This document shows positions 47,837 to 56,829 of a stretch of 64,000 bases of DNA, one piece after another (within the stretch, counting starts at the first letter, position 1; each line of letters starts with the position of its first letter). The translations under genes and the position numbers were made by a program. The DNA comes from Roseiarcus sp963726105 (GTDB lineage: Bacteria > Pseudomonadota > Alphaproteobacteria > Rhizobiales > Beijerinckiaceae). The stretch spans positions 1 to 64,000 of the forward strand of contig CAVSBJ010000004.1 in the NCBI GenBank assembly GCA_963726105.1. The letters are read 5' to 3'. The notes under the pieces are model-generated. The model was not told where the DNA came from. It made no database searches and saw only the letters and a list, made by a program, of their open reading frames with translations.

Positions 47837-48940
47837 GTGTCCTTGCCGCACCACGCCTCCATTCCGGTCTGGGCCTGGGCCGCGCCTCTGCTCCCGAGCG
47901 TCCTTGTGGCGCTGAAACTGGCCCATATCGCCCCGTCCGACGACACTTATGTATTGGTCCTCGCCGGTCTCTTCCTCGGCGCCACGGTCTTTGCCGCGGT
48001 CCATCATGCCGAAGTGCTGGCGCTCAAGCTTGGCGAGCCATTTAGCTCAATTCTTCTGGCGGTCGCGGTGACGGTGATCGAAGCCGGGCTCATTGTCGCG
48101 ATCATGCTTGCTGGAGCCGAAGGCAGCGAGCGCGTCGCTCGGGGCACAGTGTTCGCGGCCGTGATGATCGTTCCCAATCGCGTTGTCGGACTCTGCCTGG
48201 TCCTTGGCGCAGGCAAGCACTTCGAGCAGACTTTCCAGCTTCAGGGCGCGGCATCGGCGCTCGCCGTGCTGGGGACTTTGGCCACGCTGGCGCTGATCCT
48301 GCCGAACTTTGCCGAGGCTGCTTCCGGTCCGTCCTATTCCATTCTGCAGCTGGAGGGCGTCGGCTTCATGACTCTGGTCCTCTGGTGCGTGTTTGTTTTC
48401 GTCCAAACCGTCAAGTATCGCGACTACTTCCTCGACGCGCCAGGCGACGACGAATCTGGCGACGCGTCACATAGCGCTCCTGGCGCTCTGATCACGCTCC
48501 TGAGCCTTGGCCTGCTGGTCGTTTCGCTTGCCGCAGTCGTGCTGCTGGCCAAGACACTGTCCTATCCGGTCGACTTGGCGATCGGCGCAGCCGGGCTGCC
48601 GAAGGCTTTCGTCGGCGTCGTCATCGCGCTCATCGTGCTCATGCCCGAGGGGCTCGCCGCAATAAAGTCAGCCCTTCGCAATCGGCTTCAAAACAGCATC
48701 AATCTCGCGCTTGGCTCGGCAATTGCGAGTATCGGCCTCACAATTCCGACGGTGGCGCTGGTCTCGATCGTGCTCGGCCGTCAGATTGCGCTGGGCGTTT
48801 CGCCAACCGACATGACGCTGCTCATTCTGACCCTCTATATCTCGGCTCTGACGCTGGGCACCAGGCGCACGACCGTGCTGCAGGGCGCCGTGCATCTCGT
48901 TATATTCGCCGCCTTCATGCTGGTCTCGGCCGTGCCGTAG
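47837..48940 (+). CDS. chaA: ChaA-type calcium/cation:proton antiporter (367 aa)
   Basis: An inner-membrane CaCA-superfamily exchanger with about eleven helices. The first alpha repeat is EPFSSILLAVAVTVIEAGLI, with the acidic residue in the membrane, and the second is LIVLMPEGLAAIKSALRNRL then QNSINLALGSAIASIGLTIP. Between them lies a soluble loop (LDAPGDDESGDASHSAPG). GTG at 47837 is chosen because it gives SLPHHASIPVWAWAAPLLPS, the usual ChaA beginning, and the normal family length; the frame is open further upstream but antisense to the GNAT gene. It exchanges Ca2+ or Na+/K+ for H+. Confidence 0.92.
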   Translation: MSLPHHASIPVWAWAAPLLPSVLVALKLAHIAPSDDTYVLVLAGLFLGATVFAAVHHAEVLALKLGEPFSSILLAVAVTVIEAGLIVAIMLAGAEGSERVARGTVFAAVMIVPNRVVGLCLVLGAGKHFEQTFQLQGAASALAVLGTLATLALILPNFAEAASGPSYSILQLEGVGFMTLVLWCVFVFVQTVKYRDYFLDAPGDDESGDASHSAPGALITLLSLGLLVVSLAAVVLLAKTLSYPVDLAIGAAGLPKAFVGVVIALIVLMPEGLAAIKSALRNRLQNSINLALGSAIASIGLTIPTVALVSIVLGRQIALGVSPTDMTLLILTLYISALTLGTRRTTVLQGAVHLVIFAAFMLVSAVP

Positions 48941-49005
48941 TTTGCTTCAGGCGCGCGTCTGGGCCAGCAGATCGGCGGCCTCTTCCTTTGTAGGGTTCGG
49001 ATGAT

Positions 49006-49944
49006 ATGAGAATTCTTGTTGTCGGAGCCGGCGCGGTCGGCGGTTATTACGGTGGGCGTCTGTTGCACGCCGGTCGCGACGTGACGTTTCTCGTTCGTCC
49101 GCGTCGGGCCGCCGAGCTTGCAAGGCACGGTCTGACAATTCGCAGCCCGGTTGGCGACTTCCACCGCGCTTCGCCGCCGATTGTGCTGCCGGAGAACCTG
49201 ACCGAGCCGTTCGACCTCGTGGTCCTGAGCTGCAAGGCGTTTGACCTCGAGGGCGCGATCACATCCTTCGCCAAGGCCGTCGGCCCCGCGACGGCAATTC
49301 TGCCGCTTTTGAACGGCATGCGGCACATCGACCGGCTCATCGAACGCTTTGGGCCGGAACGCGTGCTCGGCGGGCAGTGCGCCATCTCGACGGCGCTCGG
49401 CGCTGACGGCGCCGTCGTCCACCTCAATGACTGGCATGCGCTAAGCTTCGGCGAGCTCGATGGCACCCGGTCGCCGCGGATCGGGACCATCGCCGCGGCG
49501 CTTCTCAACGCTGGCTTCGATGCGCGGCTGAGCGACGAGATCCGGCAGGAAATGTGGGAAAAGTGGGTGTTCATCGCGACGGCCGCGGGCATAACCTGCC
49601 TCATGCGGGCGTCCGTTGGCGATTACGTCGCCGCCGGCGCCGCGGATCTCGCGCTTGGGCTTCTGAACGAATGCGCCTCGATCGCGGCTGCGCAGGGTTT
49701 CCCGCTCCGCGAGCCGGCGCTCGAGAGGGGGCGGACTGCGCTGACCGCCGCGGGTTCGCCGCTGAAGGCCTCGATGCTGCGCGATATCGAAGGCGGCAAG
49801 CCGGTCGAAGGCGACCAGATCCTCGGCGATTTGCTGCATCGCGCGGGCGAGCGGGACGACGCTTCTCTGCTGCGCATCGCCACCCTCCATGTGAAAGCCT
49901 ATGAGGTGGGCCGAACGGGCAGCGAAGCCGGCGCTGGCCCGTGA
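49006..49944 (+). CDS. Ketopantoate-reductase (PanE/ApbA) family protein (312 aa)
   Basis: NADP-binding start MRILVVGAGAVGGYYGGRLL, then VVLSCKAFDLEGAI with the catalytic-site Lys region, LPLLNGMRHIDRLIERFGPE, and EMWEKWVFIATAAGITCLMR containing the E-K/W-K signature. The end GSPLKASMLRDIEGGKPVEG then DQILGDLLHRAG carries the conserved substrate-binding Ser and Glu. Residues fit 2-dehydropantoate 2-reductase, which makes pantoate for CoA. Because genomes often hold several paralogues, assigning the biosynthetic role to this copy is uncertain. It is followed 67 bp later by the small membrane protein. Confidence 0.88.
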   Translation: MRILVVGAGAVGGYYGGRLLHAGRDVTFLVRPRRAAELARHGLTIRSPVGDFHRASPPIVLPENLTEPFDLVVLSCKAFDLEGAITSFAKAVGPATAILPLLNGMRHIDRLIERFGPERVLGGQCAISTALGADGAVVHLNDWHALSFGELDGTRSPRIGTIAAALLNAGFDARLSDEIRQEMWEKWVFIATAAGITCLMRASVGDYVAAGAADLALGLLNECASIAAAQGFPLREPALERGRTALTAAGSPLKASMLRDIEGGKPVEGDQILGDLLHRAGERDDASLLRIATLHVKAYEVGRTGSEAGAGP

Positions 49945-50011
49945 CGCTTGCGCCGCCGGCCGCGTTGGTATATCCGCGACCGCTTCGTGAACATCTGAAG
50001 GAGAACGCGCT

Positions 50012-50248
50012 TTGGCTGAGGCCGCGCCGATCAACTGGACCAATGCGATGACGCTGCTCAGCGTCGCCATTCTTGTGGGCACGGAGCTCGTGGGCGCCGG
50101 CGCTGCCGCCGGCTGGGCGATCGGCGGCCTGTTCCAGCTTGGCGAGGCGATCACCCGAACGCTGGAAGGCGTGCTCATTCTCACCGCGCTGACCGGGCTT
50201 TTCTATTTTCTGCGCGCGGCCGTCGCGCACGAGCCGATCCGCGGCTAG
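50012..50248 (+). CDS. Two-helix small membrane protein (78 aa), TTG start
   Basis: Two hydrophobic helices, TLLSVAILVGTELVGAGAAA and LILTALTGLFYFLRAAVAHE, are joined by WAIGGLFQLGEAITRTLEGV. TTG at 50012 is the start because AAGGAG lies seven bases before it and no ATG or GTG is placed as well. I recall similar short proteins in Hyphomicrobiales, always without assigned function. The Gly/Ala content suggests close helix packing. It ends 12 bases before the HAD gene, which may be in the same operon. Confidence 0.7.
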   Translation: MAEAAPINWTNAMTLLSVAILVGTELVGAGAAAGWAIGGLFQLGEAITRTLEGVLILTALTGLFYFLRAAVAHEPIRG

Positions 50249-50260
50249 CCGGTCGCGCGC

Positions 50261-51046
50261 TTGACGCCAAGCCTGCCGTCCGAGATCGTCGAAGAGGGTC
50301 CTGGGGCTGCGTCTGCGGAACGGCACGCGCCCGAAGCCGGGCGCAATGCTGGAACGCTGACGGCGGAGCCCGATCGGCGCGGCGCGCTTTTCGTGGATCT
50401 TGACGGAACGCTGACCGACCCGGCCGAGGGCATCATAGGCTGCTTCCGCCTTGCGCTCGAAACGTTGGGACGAATCGCGCCGCCTGCCGCGGAACTCAAC
50501 TGGATCATCGGGCCGCCTTTGCGCGGATGTTTCGCCGAGGCGCTGAACGGCGAGGGCGATCCCGAGCAGGCGCTCAAGATCTATCGCGGCCGGTATTCGG
50601 TCGAAGGTCTTTTCGAAGCGGCCGTCTATGACGGCGTGAAAGAAACACTGGGCGAATTACGCGCCGCGGGAACGCGCCTCTTCCTTTGCACGGCAAAGCC
50701 GCTCGTCTACGCCGAGCGGATCCTCAACCACTTCGACCTTGAGCAGCACTTCGAGGCGGCCTACGGCGACGAGCTCGGCGGGCGATTTCAGGACAAGGCG
50801 GACCTGGTCGCTCACATTCTCGAGCGTGAGAGGCTCGAGGCCGGCGATTGCTGCATGTGGGGCGATCGCAAGCATGACGTCCTGGCCGCGAGCCGGCATG
50901 GCATCCCGACCATCGGCGCGCTGTGGGGCTACGGCGGCGGCGATGAGCTTCGCGCCGCGGGCGCGGCGGCCCTCTGCGAATCGCCCTCGCAGGTTCCCGC
51001 GTCGTTCCGGGCCCTTCCACGCGCCGCCCGCGCCTCAGCGTCATGA
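50261..51046 (+). CDS. HAD-family phosphatase, phosphoglycolate-phosphatase-like (up to 261 aa)
   Basis: HAD motif I is LFVDLDGTLTDPAEGIIGCF, motif II ends in LFLCTAKPLVYAERIL, and motifs III/IV are FQDKADLVAHILE and DCCMWGDRKHDVLAASRHGI. The helical cap lies between I and II. Substrate is probably a small phosphorylated metabolite. The start is not certain: the frame opens at TTG 50261, but homologues begin close to the GALFVDLDGTL segment, so the first 35 residues may not be translated. The stop overlaps the S9 peptidase start in an ATGA (51043-51046). Confidence 0.85.
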   Translation: MTPSLPSEIVEEGPGAASAERHAPEAGRNAGTLTAEPDRRGALFVDLDGTLTDPAEGIIGCFRLALETLGRIAPPAAELNWIIGPPLRGCFAEALNGEGDPEQALKIYRGRYSVEGLFEAAVYDGVKETLGELRAAGTRLFLCTAKPLVYAERILNHFDLEQHFEAAYGDELGGRFQDKADLVAHILERERLEAGDCCMWGDRKHDVLAASRHGIPTIGALWGYGGGDELRAAGAAALCESPSQVPASFRALPRAARASAS

Positions 51047-53163
51047 CCAGCAAGCGATTGGAGCGCGGAGCGGGCCCGCAAGCCGCGATCCCGGCGCCGC
51101 CCCGAGCCGAGGCGCGGCCCGCGACGCACTCCGCACACGGCCTTTCGTGGGTGGACGACTATGCCTGGATGCGGGCCGACAATTGGCGCGAGGTGCTGCG
51201 CGATCCGAGCCGGCTGCCCGCCGACATCCGGACGCTCCTCGAGTTTGAGAACGCCTACGCCGACGCGGTGTTGGCGCCGACGCTCGGCTTGCAGAAGGAG
51301 CTCAAGCGCGAAATGCGCGCCCGCCTCAAGGAGGATGACAGCGAGCCGCCCCAGGTCGTCGGGCCGTGGGCCTATTATTCGCGCTTTCGGGCCGGGGGGC
51401 AGCGCCGCATTTATTGCCGCAAGCCTCGCGAAGGCGGCGCCGAGACGGTGCTGGTCGACGGCGATGCGCGCGCCGACGGAAAAGCGTTTTTTCATCTCGC
51501 GGGCTCCCGTCATTCCCCCGATCATTCGAAATGCGCCTGGAGCTCCGACGACCTCGGCTCCGAGATGCTGACAATCGCAGTCCGCGACCTCGAGCGCGAG
51601 ACGGACCTTCTCGACCGTGTCGTCGGGGCGACCGGAGACATCGTCTGGACACGGGATTCCCAGGCGTTTCTTTACGTCGAGCAGGACGAGGACCATCGCC
51701 CTTGCCGGGTCATGCTGCATGGCCTGGGGACCGCGCAAACCGATGACATCGAGATCTTCGCGGAAGCCGACCCGGCCTGGTTCATCGGCATCGAGTCCAC
51801 TCGTCTCGGCCGCGCGGGCATTATCTCGGTGCACGGCCACGACGCTTCGGAAGCATGGGTGGCGGATCTCGATCATCCGACCGCGCCGCCCCGGCTCGTC
51901 GCGCCGCGCCGCGCGGGGTTGCACTACGAGGTGATGGATCACGGCGATCGTCTCTTTATCCGCACCAACGCGGACGCGCCCGACTTCAAGATCGCCGTCG
52001 CGCCGCGCGATGCGCCGCAGGAGTCAAATTGGCGCGATTTCATCGCCGAGCGCGACGGACGCTTCATCGCCGACGCGACGCTGTTCAGAGACCAGCTCGT
52101 GCTGCTCGTGCGCGAGATGAGCCGGCCGCATCTCGTTGTCTTCGACTTGAGAAGCGGAGACTCGCACGAGATCGCATTCGACGAGGAGACCTACTTCCTG
52201 AGGCTCGAGACGGTGTACGAATTCGACACGTCTCTCATCCGCTTCAGCTACGCGTCGCCGACAACGCCGCAGGAAACCTACGACTACGATGTCGTCACGC
52301 GGCGCCGAACGCTGGTCAAACGGCAGACGATGCCACACGGCTTCGACCCGCAGGCCTATGTCGCGCGGCTGGTCGTTGCTCCCGCCGAGGACGGGGAGAG
52401 CGTGCCGGTGTCGCTGCTCTACAAGCGGGGCTTGATGCTCGACGGGTCAGCGCCGCTGTTCATCACCGGCTACGGCGCCTACGGCTATGCCGCTGAGGCG
52501 AGTTTCGCGACCAACCGCTTCTCGCTCGTCGACCGCGGCTTCGTGTTTGCGATCGCCCATGTGCGGGGCGGCACGGATAAAGGCTGGGGCTGGTACGAGG
52601 ACGGCAAGCTCGGCAAGAAGCCGAACACCTTCGGCGATTTCCTCGCCGCCGTCCGCTTCCTTATCGCCGAAGGCGTGACCAGCGCCAAGCGGATCGTGGC
52701 GCAGGGCGGCAGCGCCGGCGGCTTGCTGATGGGCGCGATCGCCAACCTCGCGCCGGACCTGTTCGCCGGAATTATCGCCGACGTGCCGTTCGTCGACGTT
52801 CTGGCGACGATGCTTGACGCGAGCCTCCCCCTCACGCCGCCCGAATGGCTGGAATGGGGCGATCCGATCCACGACAAGGCGGCGTTCGAGACCATCCGTG
52901 CCTATAGTCCGATCGACAACGTGCGCCCTCAGAATTATCCGGCGATCCTGGCGCTTGCCGGCCTGACCGACCCGCGGGTGACCTACTGGGAGCCCGCGAA
53001 ATGGGTTGCGCGCCTGCGCGCGAAAATGACCGGCGGCGGCCCGATTTTGCTGCGCACCGCCATGGACGCTGGTCACGCGGGCGCGTCGGGGCGCTACGAC
53101 CGGCTTGACGACGTCGCCCGCCAGTACGCCTTTGCCATCGCCTGCGTCGACGCAGGGCTCTAG
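51043..53163 (+). CDS. S9A prolyl-oligopeptidase-family serine peptidase (706 aa)
   Basis: Oligopeptidase B/PtrB-like. An N-terminal segment (WVDDYAWMRADNWREVLRDP) leads into a seven-bladed propeller and then the alpha/beta-hydrolase domain. The catalytic Ser is in VAQGGSAGGLLMGAIANLAP (GGSAGG), Asp in LTDPRVTYWEPAKW and His in MDAGHAGASGRYDRLDD. HVRGGTDKGWGWYEDGKLGK is another S9A hallmark. There is no signal peptide, so it is cytoplasmic and cleaves short peptides, likely after basic residues. ATGA overlap with the HAD gene suggests coupled expression, although the two functions do not obviously connect. Confidence 0.94.
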   Translation: MTSKRLERGAGPQAAIPAPPRAEARPATHSAHGLSWVDDYAWMRADNWREVLRDPSRLPADIRTLLEFENAYADAVLAPTLGLQKELKREMRARLKEDDSEPPQVVGPWAYYSRFRAGGQRRIYCRKPREGGAETVLVDGDARADGKAFFHLAGSRHSPDHSKCAWSSDDLGSEMLTIAVRDLERETDLLDRVVGATGDIVWTRDSQAFLYVEQDEDHRPCRVMLHGLGTAQTDDIEIFAEADPAWFIGIESTRLGRAGIISVHGHDASEAWVADLDHPTAPPRLVAPRRAGLHYEVMDHGDRLFIRTNADAPDFKIAVAPRDAPQESNWRDFIAERDGRFIADATLFRDQLVLLVREMSRPHLVVFDLRSGDSHEIAFDEETYFLRLETVYEFDTSLIRFSYASPTTPQETYDYDVVTRRRTLVKRQTMPHGFDPQAYVARLVVAPAEDGESVPVSLLYKRGLMLDGSAPLFITGYGAYGYAAEASFATNRFSLVDRGFVFAIAHVRGGTDKGWGWYEDGKLGKKPNTFGDFLAAVRFLIAEGVTSAKRIVAQGGSAGGLLMGAIANLAPDLFAGIIADVPFVDVLATMLDASLPLTPPEWLEWGDPIHDKAAFETIRAYSPIDNVRPQNYPAILALAGLTDPRVTYWEPAKWVARLRAKMTGGGPILLRTAMDAGHAGASGRYDRLDDVARQYAFAIACVDAGL

Positions 53164-53286
53164 GGTCAAAGCTCAATCCGCTGGGGCGGTTCGACCCATG
53201 GCGGACAAACAGCGCGTTCTCACTCAAGTCCGCTCGGGCCGAATAAGGGCGACTTCGTATTCGCAATTCGATGCAGGAGCGAGCGG

Positions 53287-54108
53287 ATGAACGACATGCG
53301 GTGGGCAGCGCGTCTCTTGCTTCTGCCGTTAGTGATTCTGAGCTTCGCGCCGTTCGCGCATTCCGAGGAGCGCCCCTCGGTCTTTCTCGAGGATCTCACC
53401 TGGACCGAGCTCAGGGACGAGATCGGCGCCGGCAAAACCACCATCATCGTGCCCATCGGCGGGACCGAACAGAGTGGCCCGGCTGTGGCGCTCGGAAAAC
53501 ACAATCGGCGCGTCAGGCTGCTTTCCGAGCGGATCGCCGTCGAGTTAGGCAACGCGCTTGTCGCTCCGGTGATCGCCTACGTCCCAGAAGGCAATTTAAG
53601 TCCGCCTTCCGGCCACATGCGTTTCCCTGGTACGATCAGCGTGCCGGAAGCCGCGTTTGAAACGCTGCTCGAATACGCGGCCCGCAGCCTCAAACTGCAC
53701 GGATTCAAAGATATCGTCTTCCTGGGCGATCACGGCGGTTACCAGGCCAACGAAAGGAACGTGGCGAACAAACTCAACCGGGAATGGGCCTCTTCCAACG
53801 CGCGCGCGCACGCGGTGACGCAATATTACGACGCGGCGCAAATCGATTTTGCCCAGATTCTGAAGGATAAAGGGTTCACGCTCTCGGAGATTGGAACCCA
53901 TGCGGGTCTGAACGATACGTCGTTGATGCTCGCGCTCGACCCGAGCCTTGTCCGTCAGGATCGGCTTTCCGACGGATCCAAATTTGGCCGCGCCGACGGC
54001 GTTTACGGCGATCCGACCAAGGCAAGCGCACGACTCGGAATGCTGGGCGTCGATGCGATCGTCTCTCGAACGGTCGCCGCCATAAAGGCCGCTGCGTCGC
54101 AACGTTGA
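53287..54108 (+). CDS. Exported creatininase-family protein (273 aa)
   Basis: LLLLPLVILSFAPFAHSEER is a signal peptide, unusual because most creatininase/mycofactocin-MftE-type amidohydrolases are cytoplasmic. The metal-site residues are present: Glu in VPIGGTEQSGPAVALGKHNR with the following His, Asp/His in KDIVFLGDHGGYQANE, and the conserved THAGLNDTSLMLALDPSLVR. This fold opens cyclic or N-linked amides; the natural substrate is unknown. ATG at 53287 follows GGAGCGAGCG. It stands alone between the peptidase and a 300-bp gap. Confidence 0.88.
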   Translation: MNDMRWAARLLLLPLVILSFAPFAHSEERPSVFLEDLTWTELRDEIGAGKTTIIVPIGGTEQSGPAVALGKHNRRVRLLSERIAVELGNALVAPVIAYVPEGNLSPPSGHMRFPGTISVPEAAFETLLEYAARSLKLHGFKDIVFLGDHGGYQANERNVANKLNREWASSNARAHAVTQYYDAAQIDFAQILKDKGFTLSEIGTHAGLNDTSLMLALDPSLVRQDRLSDGSKFGRADGVYGDPTKASARLGMLGVDAIVSRTVAAIKAAASQR

Positions 54109-54406
54109 CACGAGGCCGCCTCCATCAATTCGCCTGAAACGAGCAGGAGCCGACTGTGGCGCCAGCGTCGTGCGAATGGTCGCGTGCGGCTACGGCGGGG
54201 CGTATAACGGTTCCTGGAACGAATGGGCGCTTCTTGAATAGCGCTGCTGCCGAGCCCACCCGGCGCAAGTCGATCAATTGCCGATATGCATAGCGCTATT
54301 TGTGACGATGGGTTCACGCCGAACCCGGCTCATTTTTGCCTATTTGAATTTTTGTCCGTTTTCTCCTCGCAATGACGGTTCTATGTGAACGCAGCAGGCG
54401 CTAGCG
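54109..54406. other. Intergenic gap, 298 bp
   Basis: No gene. Short frames lack any family resemblance. It separates two convergent transcription units, and no clean terminator hairpin stands out. Confidence 0.4.
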
Positions 54407-54619
54407 CTACGCCTCCTCGTCGCCGGGCTCAGGCTCGGCGCTGGCGCCGGGAATGACGTAACTCCCCTTCAGCCAGCGATGCAGGTCGACGTCGGCGCAG
54501 CGCTTCGAGCAGAACGGGTCATAGGTCTCGCTGCGCGGCTTGCCGCAGATCGGGCAGGGCCGGTTGCTCTTGTTCCGATCAGGCGGCCTGGCGGTCGGTT
54601 TGTTGTCGTTCGCGGTCAT
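54407..54619 (-). CDS. yacG: YacG, zinc-ribbon DNA-gyrase inhibitor (70 aa)
   Basis: The four zinc ligands are in RPCPICGKPRSETYDPFCSK then RCADVDLHRWLKGSY, the complete YacG domain. It binds GyrB and inhibits gyrase in E. coli. The acidic tail EPEPGDEEA is common in alphaproteobacteria. The ATG at 54619 overlaps the maf stop (ATGA), so it is the last gene of the infA-maf-yacG unit. Confidence 0.95.
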   Translation of the reverse strand: MTANDNKPTARPPDRNKSNRPCPICGKPRSETYDPFCSKRCADVDLHRWLKGSYVIPGASAEPEPGDEEA

Positions 54620-55284
54620 TGAACGAGGCTCGCGCTCCAGCGCCCGTGGACATCATAGCCTTGTCCGCCGAGCAGCGCGACCGTTTCGGCCAGCGGCAGG
54701 CCGACGACGTTGGAGTAGGAGCCGACCAGCCGCTCGACGAAGGCGCCGGCGAGGCCTTGAATCGCGTAGCCGCCAGCCTTGCCGCGCCATTCGGCGCTAT
54801 CCAGATAGGCCTCGACCTCGTTGCGCGACAGGCGCTTGAACCTGAGACGCGTCTCGGCCAGCCGGAGCCGGACGGCACCGCTTCCCGTGACCAGCGCAAG
54901 GCCGGTGAAGACCCGATGGCCGCGACCGGACAAGAGATCGAGGCACGTCTGCGCCTGATCGCGCGTTTCGCATTTCGGCAGGATGCGCCGGCCGACGCCG
55001 ACCACCGTGTCGGCGCCGAGCGTGAGGCAAGGGGAAAGGTCTCCCCGCTGGCTCGCGATCGCCGCCGAGGCGAGCGCCTTTGCACTGGCCAATCGTTGGG
55101 CGAGCGCCCGCGGCTCTTCGCGAGGGCGTGGCGCCTCATCGATCTCGGCTGGCAGGACCGCGTCGGGCTTGACGCCGATTTGCGCGAGCAACTGAAGCCT
55201 GCGCGGGGAAGCGGACCCGAGCACGAGACGAAGGCCCGAGTGCGAGGCGGAGCGATCGTCGCGCCGCCCGAGCGTCAGGGTCAT
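54616..55284 (-). CDS. maf: Maf-family nucleoside-triphosphate pyrophosphatase (222 aa)
   Basis: Hydrolyses non-canonical or specific NTPs to NMP and PPi. Maf landmarks are LVLGSASPRRLQLLAQIGVK (SxSPRR loop), the EIDEAPRPREEP segment, LTLGADTVVGVGRRIL (ADT-V), SGRGHRVFTGLALV, GGYAIQGLAGAFVERLVGSY (G-x-Y/x-I-Q-G) and NVVGLPLAETVALL. The start overlaps the infA stop by ATGA and its stop overlaps yacG. It is full length for the alphaproteobacterial type. Confidence 0.95.
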   Translation of the reverse strand: MTLTLGRRDDRSASHSGLRLVLGSASPRRLQLLAQIGVKPDAVLPAEIDEAPRPREEPRALAQRLASAKALASAAIASQRGDLSPCLTLGADTVVGVGRRILPKCETRDQAQTCLDLLSGRGHRVFTGLALVTGSGAVRLRLAETRLRFKRLSRNEVEAYLDSAEWRGKAGGYAIQGLAGAFVERLVGSYSNVVGLPLAETVALLGGQGYDVHGRWSASLVQ

Positions 55285-55499
55285 TTGAAGCGGTAGGTGA
55301 TGCGCCCCTTGGTGAGATCGTAAGGCGTCATTTCCACAAGCACCTTATCGCCAGCCAGCACCCGAATGCGGTTCTTGCGCATCTTGCCCGCGGTGTGGGC
55401 GATGATTTCGTGGTCGTTCTCAAGTTTGACGCGAAAGGTTGCGTTGGGCAGCAATTCGACGACGAATCCGGGGAACTCGAGCAGTTCTTCTTTCGACAT
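55281..55499 (-). CDS. infA: Translation initiation factor IF-1 (72 aa)
   Basis: MSKEELLEFPGFVVELLPNA begins the S1-like OB-fold, with FRVKLENDHEIIAHTAGKMR and KNRIRVLAGDKVLVEMTPYD following, ending KGRITYRFK. Complete and highly conserved; occupies the ribosomal A site during initiation. ATG at 55499 has AGGAG five bases before it; the frame is open further upstream to 55568 but that part is not IF-1. It leads the infA-maf-yacG unit. Confidence 0.98.
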   Translation of the reverse strand: MSKEELLEFPGFVVELLPNATFRVKLENDHEIIAHTAGKMRKNRIRVLAGDKVLVEMTPYDLTKGRITYRFK

Positions 55500-55685
55500 A
55501 AGGCTCCTTGTTGCGGCGCGCCCCGCCAATGGCGAGCGGAGACGGCGGCCCTGACGGCCCCCTAGCACGTCAGCGGCGGGCTGTCATACCACCGCGAGGT
55601 TGTGGGATCGAATACCCTCCAGCGTCGTCAAACGCGGCGCGCGCTCGTGGACCTCAGTTTATCGGCGAGGCCCCGCCGGACCAAG

Positions 55686-56729
55686 TCACTTCAGAGCTGT
55701 GGCGTTCGATTCGTCCAGAAATCCGAGGATCTCGTGGAAGAACTGCATGCGGTTCTTTTCCAGCATGACCGTATGGGTGCCCTCGCCGAGCTGGACGAAG
55801 CGCTTGTAGGGCGCGCTTGTCAGCCTGGCGAAATAGGCCTCCGTCATATAGGTCGGCAGATCGGCGTCCCATTCCGCGTGAATGAGGAGGGTCGGGACCG
55901 TGATTTGGCCCGGATCATAGAACGGCTTCCCTGCGCCCCAGTAATTGGTGAATTCCGCCACGACGCCGCTGGCCGCGCGAAGCCTGGGCGGGTCCATTTT
56001 GCTGCCGACGGGGTCGGTGGCGAGCGTGGCGTTCCACCATGCGTCGAAGACGCCCGGCGGAATCAGCGCCGCCTGTTTGTCCTCGGGAACGCCGCGGAGC
56101 CAGCGCGCATGCGCGGAGTCCCTGGCCACCAGGCGATAGGTGGGGATCGTTTTTGTCGACGGCTCGACCGGGGGCTGGGCCACCCAGGCCGGCGCGTAAA
56201 GCACAAGCCGATTGATCTTGTCATCATGCTGCGCCGTGTAGGCGCCCGCGATCGACGTGCCCCACGACCAGCCCATGAGATCCAGTTTCGGGATGCCGCG
56301 CTGAGCCAGAATGTAGTCGACCGCGGCGCCCAGATCCGCGCCGGCCTCTTCCGAAGTCGCAATCGGCGTGTTGGCTTCAGGCGGCTGATCCATTTCCGGC
56401 GGACGGGTCGATCGGCCATACGATCGGACATCGACGAGATAGACGTCGAACCCGTGCTGAGCGAACAGGTCCATCATCGACACGCCGTCGATCGGCAAAT
56501 CGAAGCTCGTTTCTGCGGGGTACGTAGCGCCGTGAATGAAGAGCAGCGTCTTGTCCGGCGAGAAAGCCTTCATACCCTCCGGATGCTTGTTGCGAACAAA
56601 GAGCTTGATGCCCGGATCGGACGACGGGATCATCGCGTCTGTGGTTGTCAGAGGCGGCGATTGCGCGAAAGCGGCGCCGGACAAAGCCGAACACATGAGC
56701 ATTGCCGACGCGACAATTCGAAAGCCCAT
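55686..56729 (-). CDS. Exported alpha/beta hydrolase (347 aa)
   Basis: The signal peptide FRIVASAMLMCSALSGAAFA targets it to the periplasm. The oxyanion segment is LLFIHGATYPAETSFDLPID, the nucleophile Ser is in LDLMGWSWGTSIAGAYTAQH (GxSxG), the acid is Asp in LLIHAEWDADLPTYMTEAYF, and His is in VQLGEGTHTVMLEKNRMQFF. The substrate is unknown; esterase or lipase activity is most likely. ATG at 56729 is chosen with GAGGA eight bases upstream, since the in-frame ATG at 56780 would bury the signal peptide. Confidence 0.88.
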   Translation of the reverse strand: MGFRIVASAMLMCSALSGAAFAQSPPLTTTDAMIPSSDPGIKLFVRNKHPEGMKAFSPDKTLLFIHGATYPAETSFDLPIDGVSMMDLFAQHGFDVYLVDVRSYGRSTRPPEMDQPPEANTPIATSEEAGADLGAAVDYILAQRGIPKLDLMGWSWGTSIAGAYTAQHDDKINRLVLYAPAWVAQPPVEPSTKTIPTYRLVARDSAHARWLRGVPEDKQAALIPPGVFDAWWNATLATDPVGSKMDPPRLRAASGVVAEFTNYWGAGKPFYDPGQITVPTLLIHAEWDADLPTYMTEAYFARLTSAPYKRFVQLGEGTHTVMLEKNRMQFFHEILGFLDESNATALK

Positions 56730-56829
56730 AAACAAATCCTCACCGCGCAATTCGAAACGCTGCGTCTGTATAAGGCGCACATGGCGCGAAGGCCAGAGCC
56801 AGCGAGCGGCGCGAAGGAAACGATGCTTG

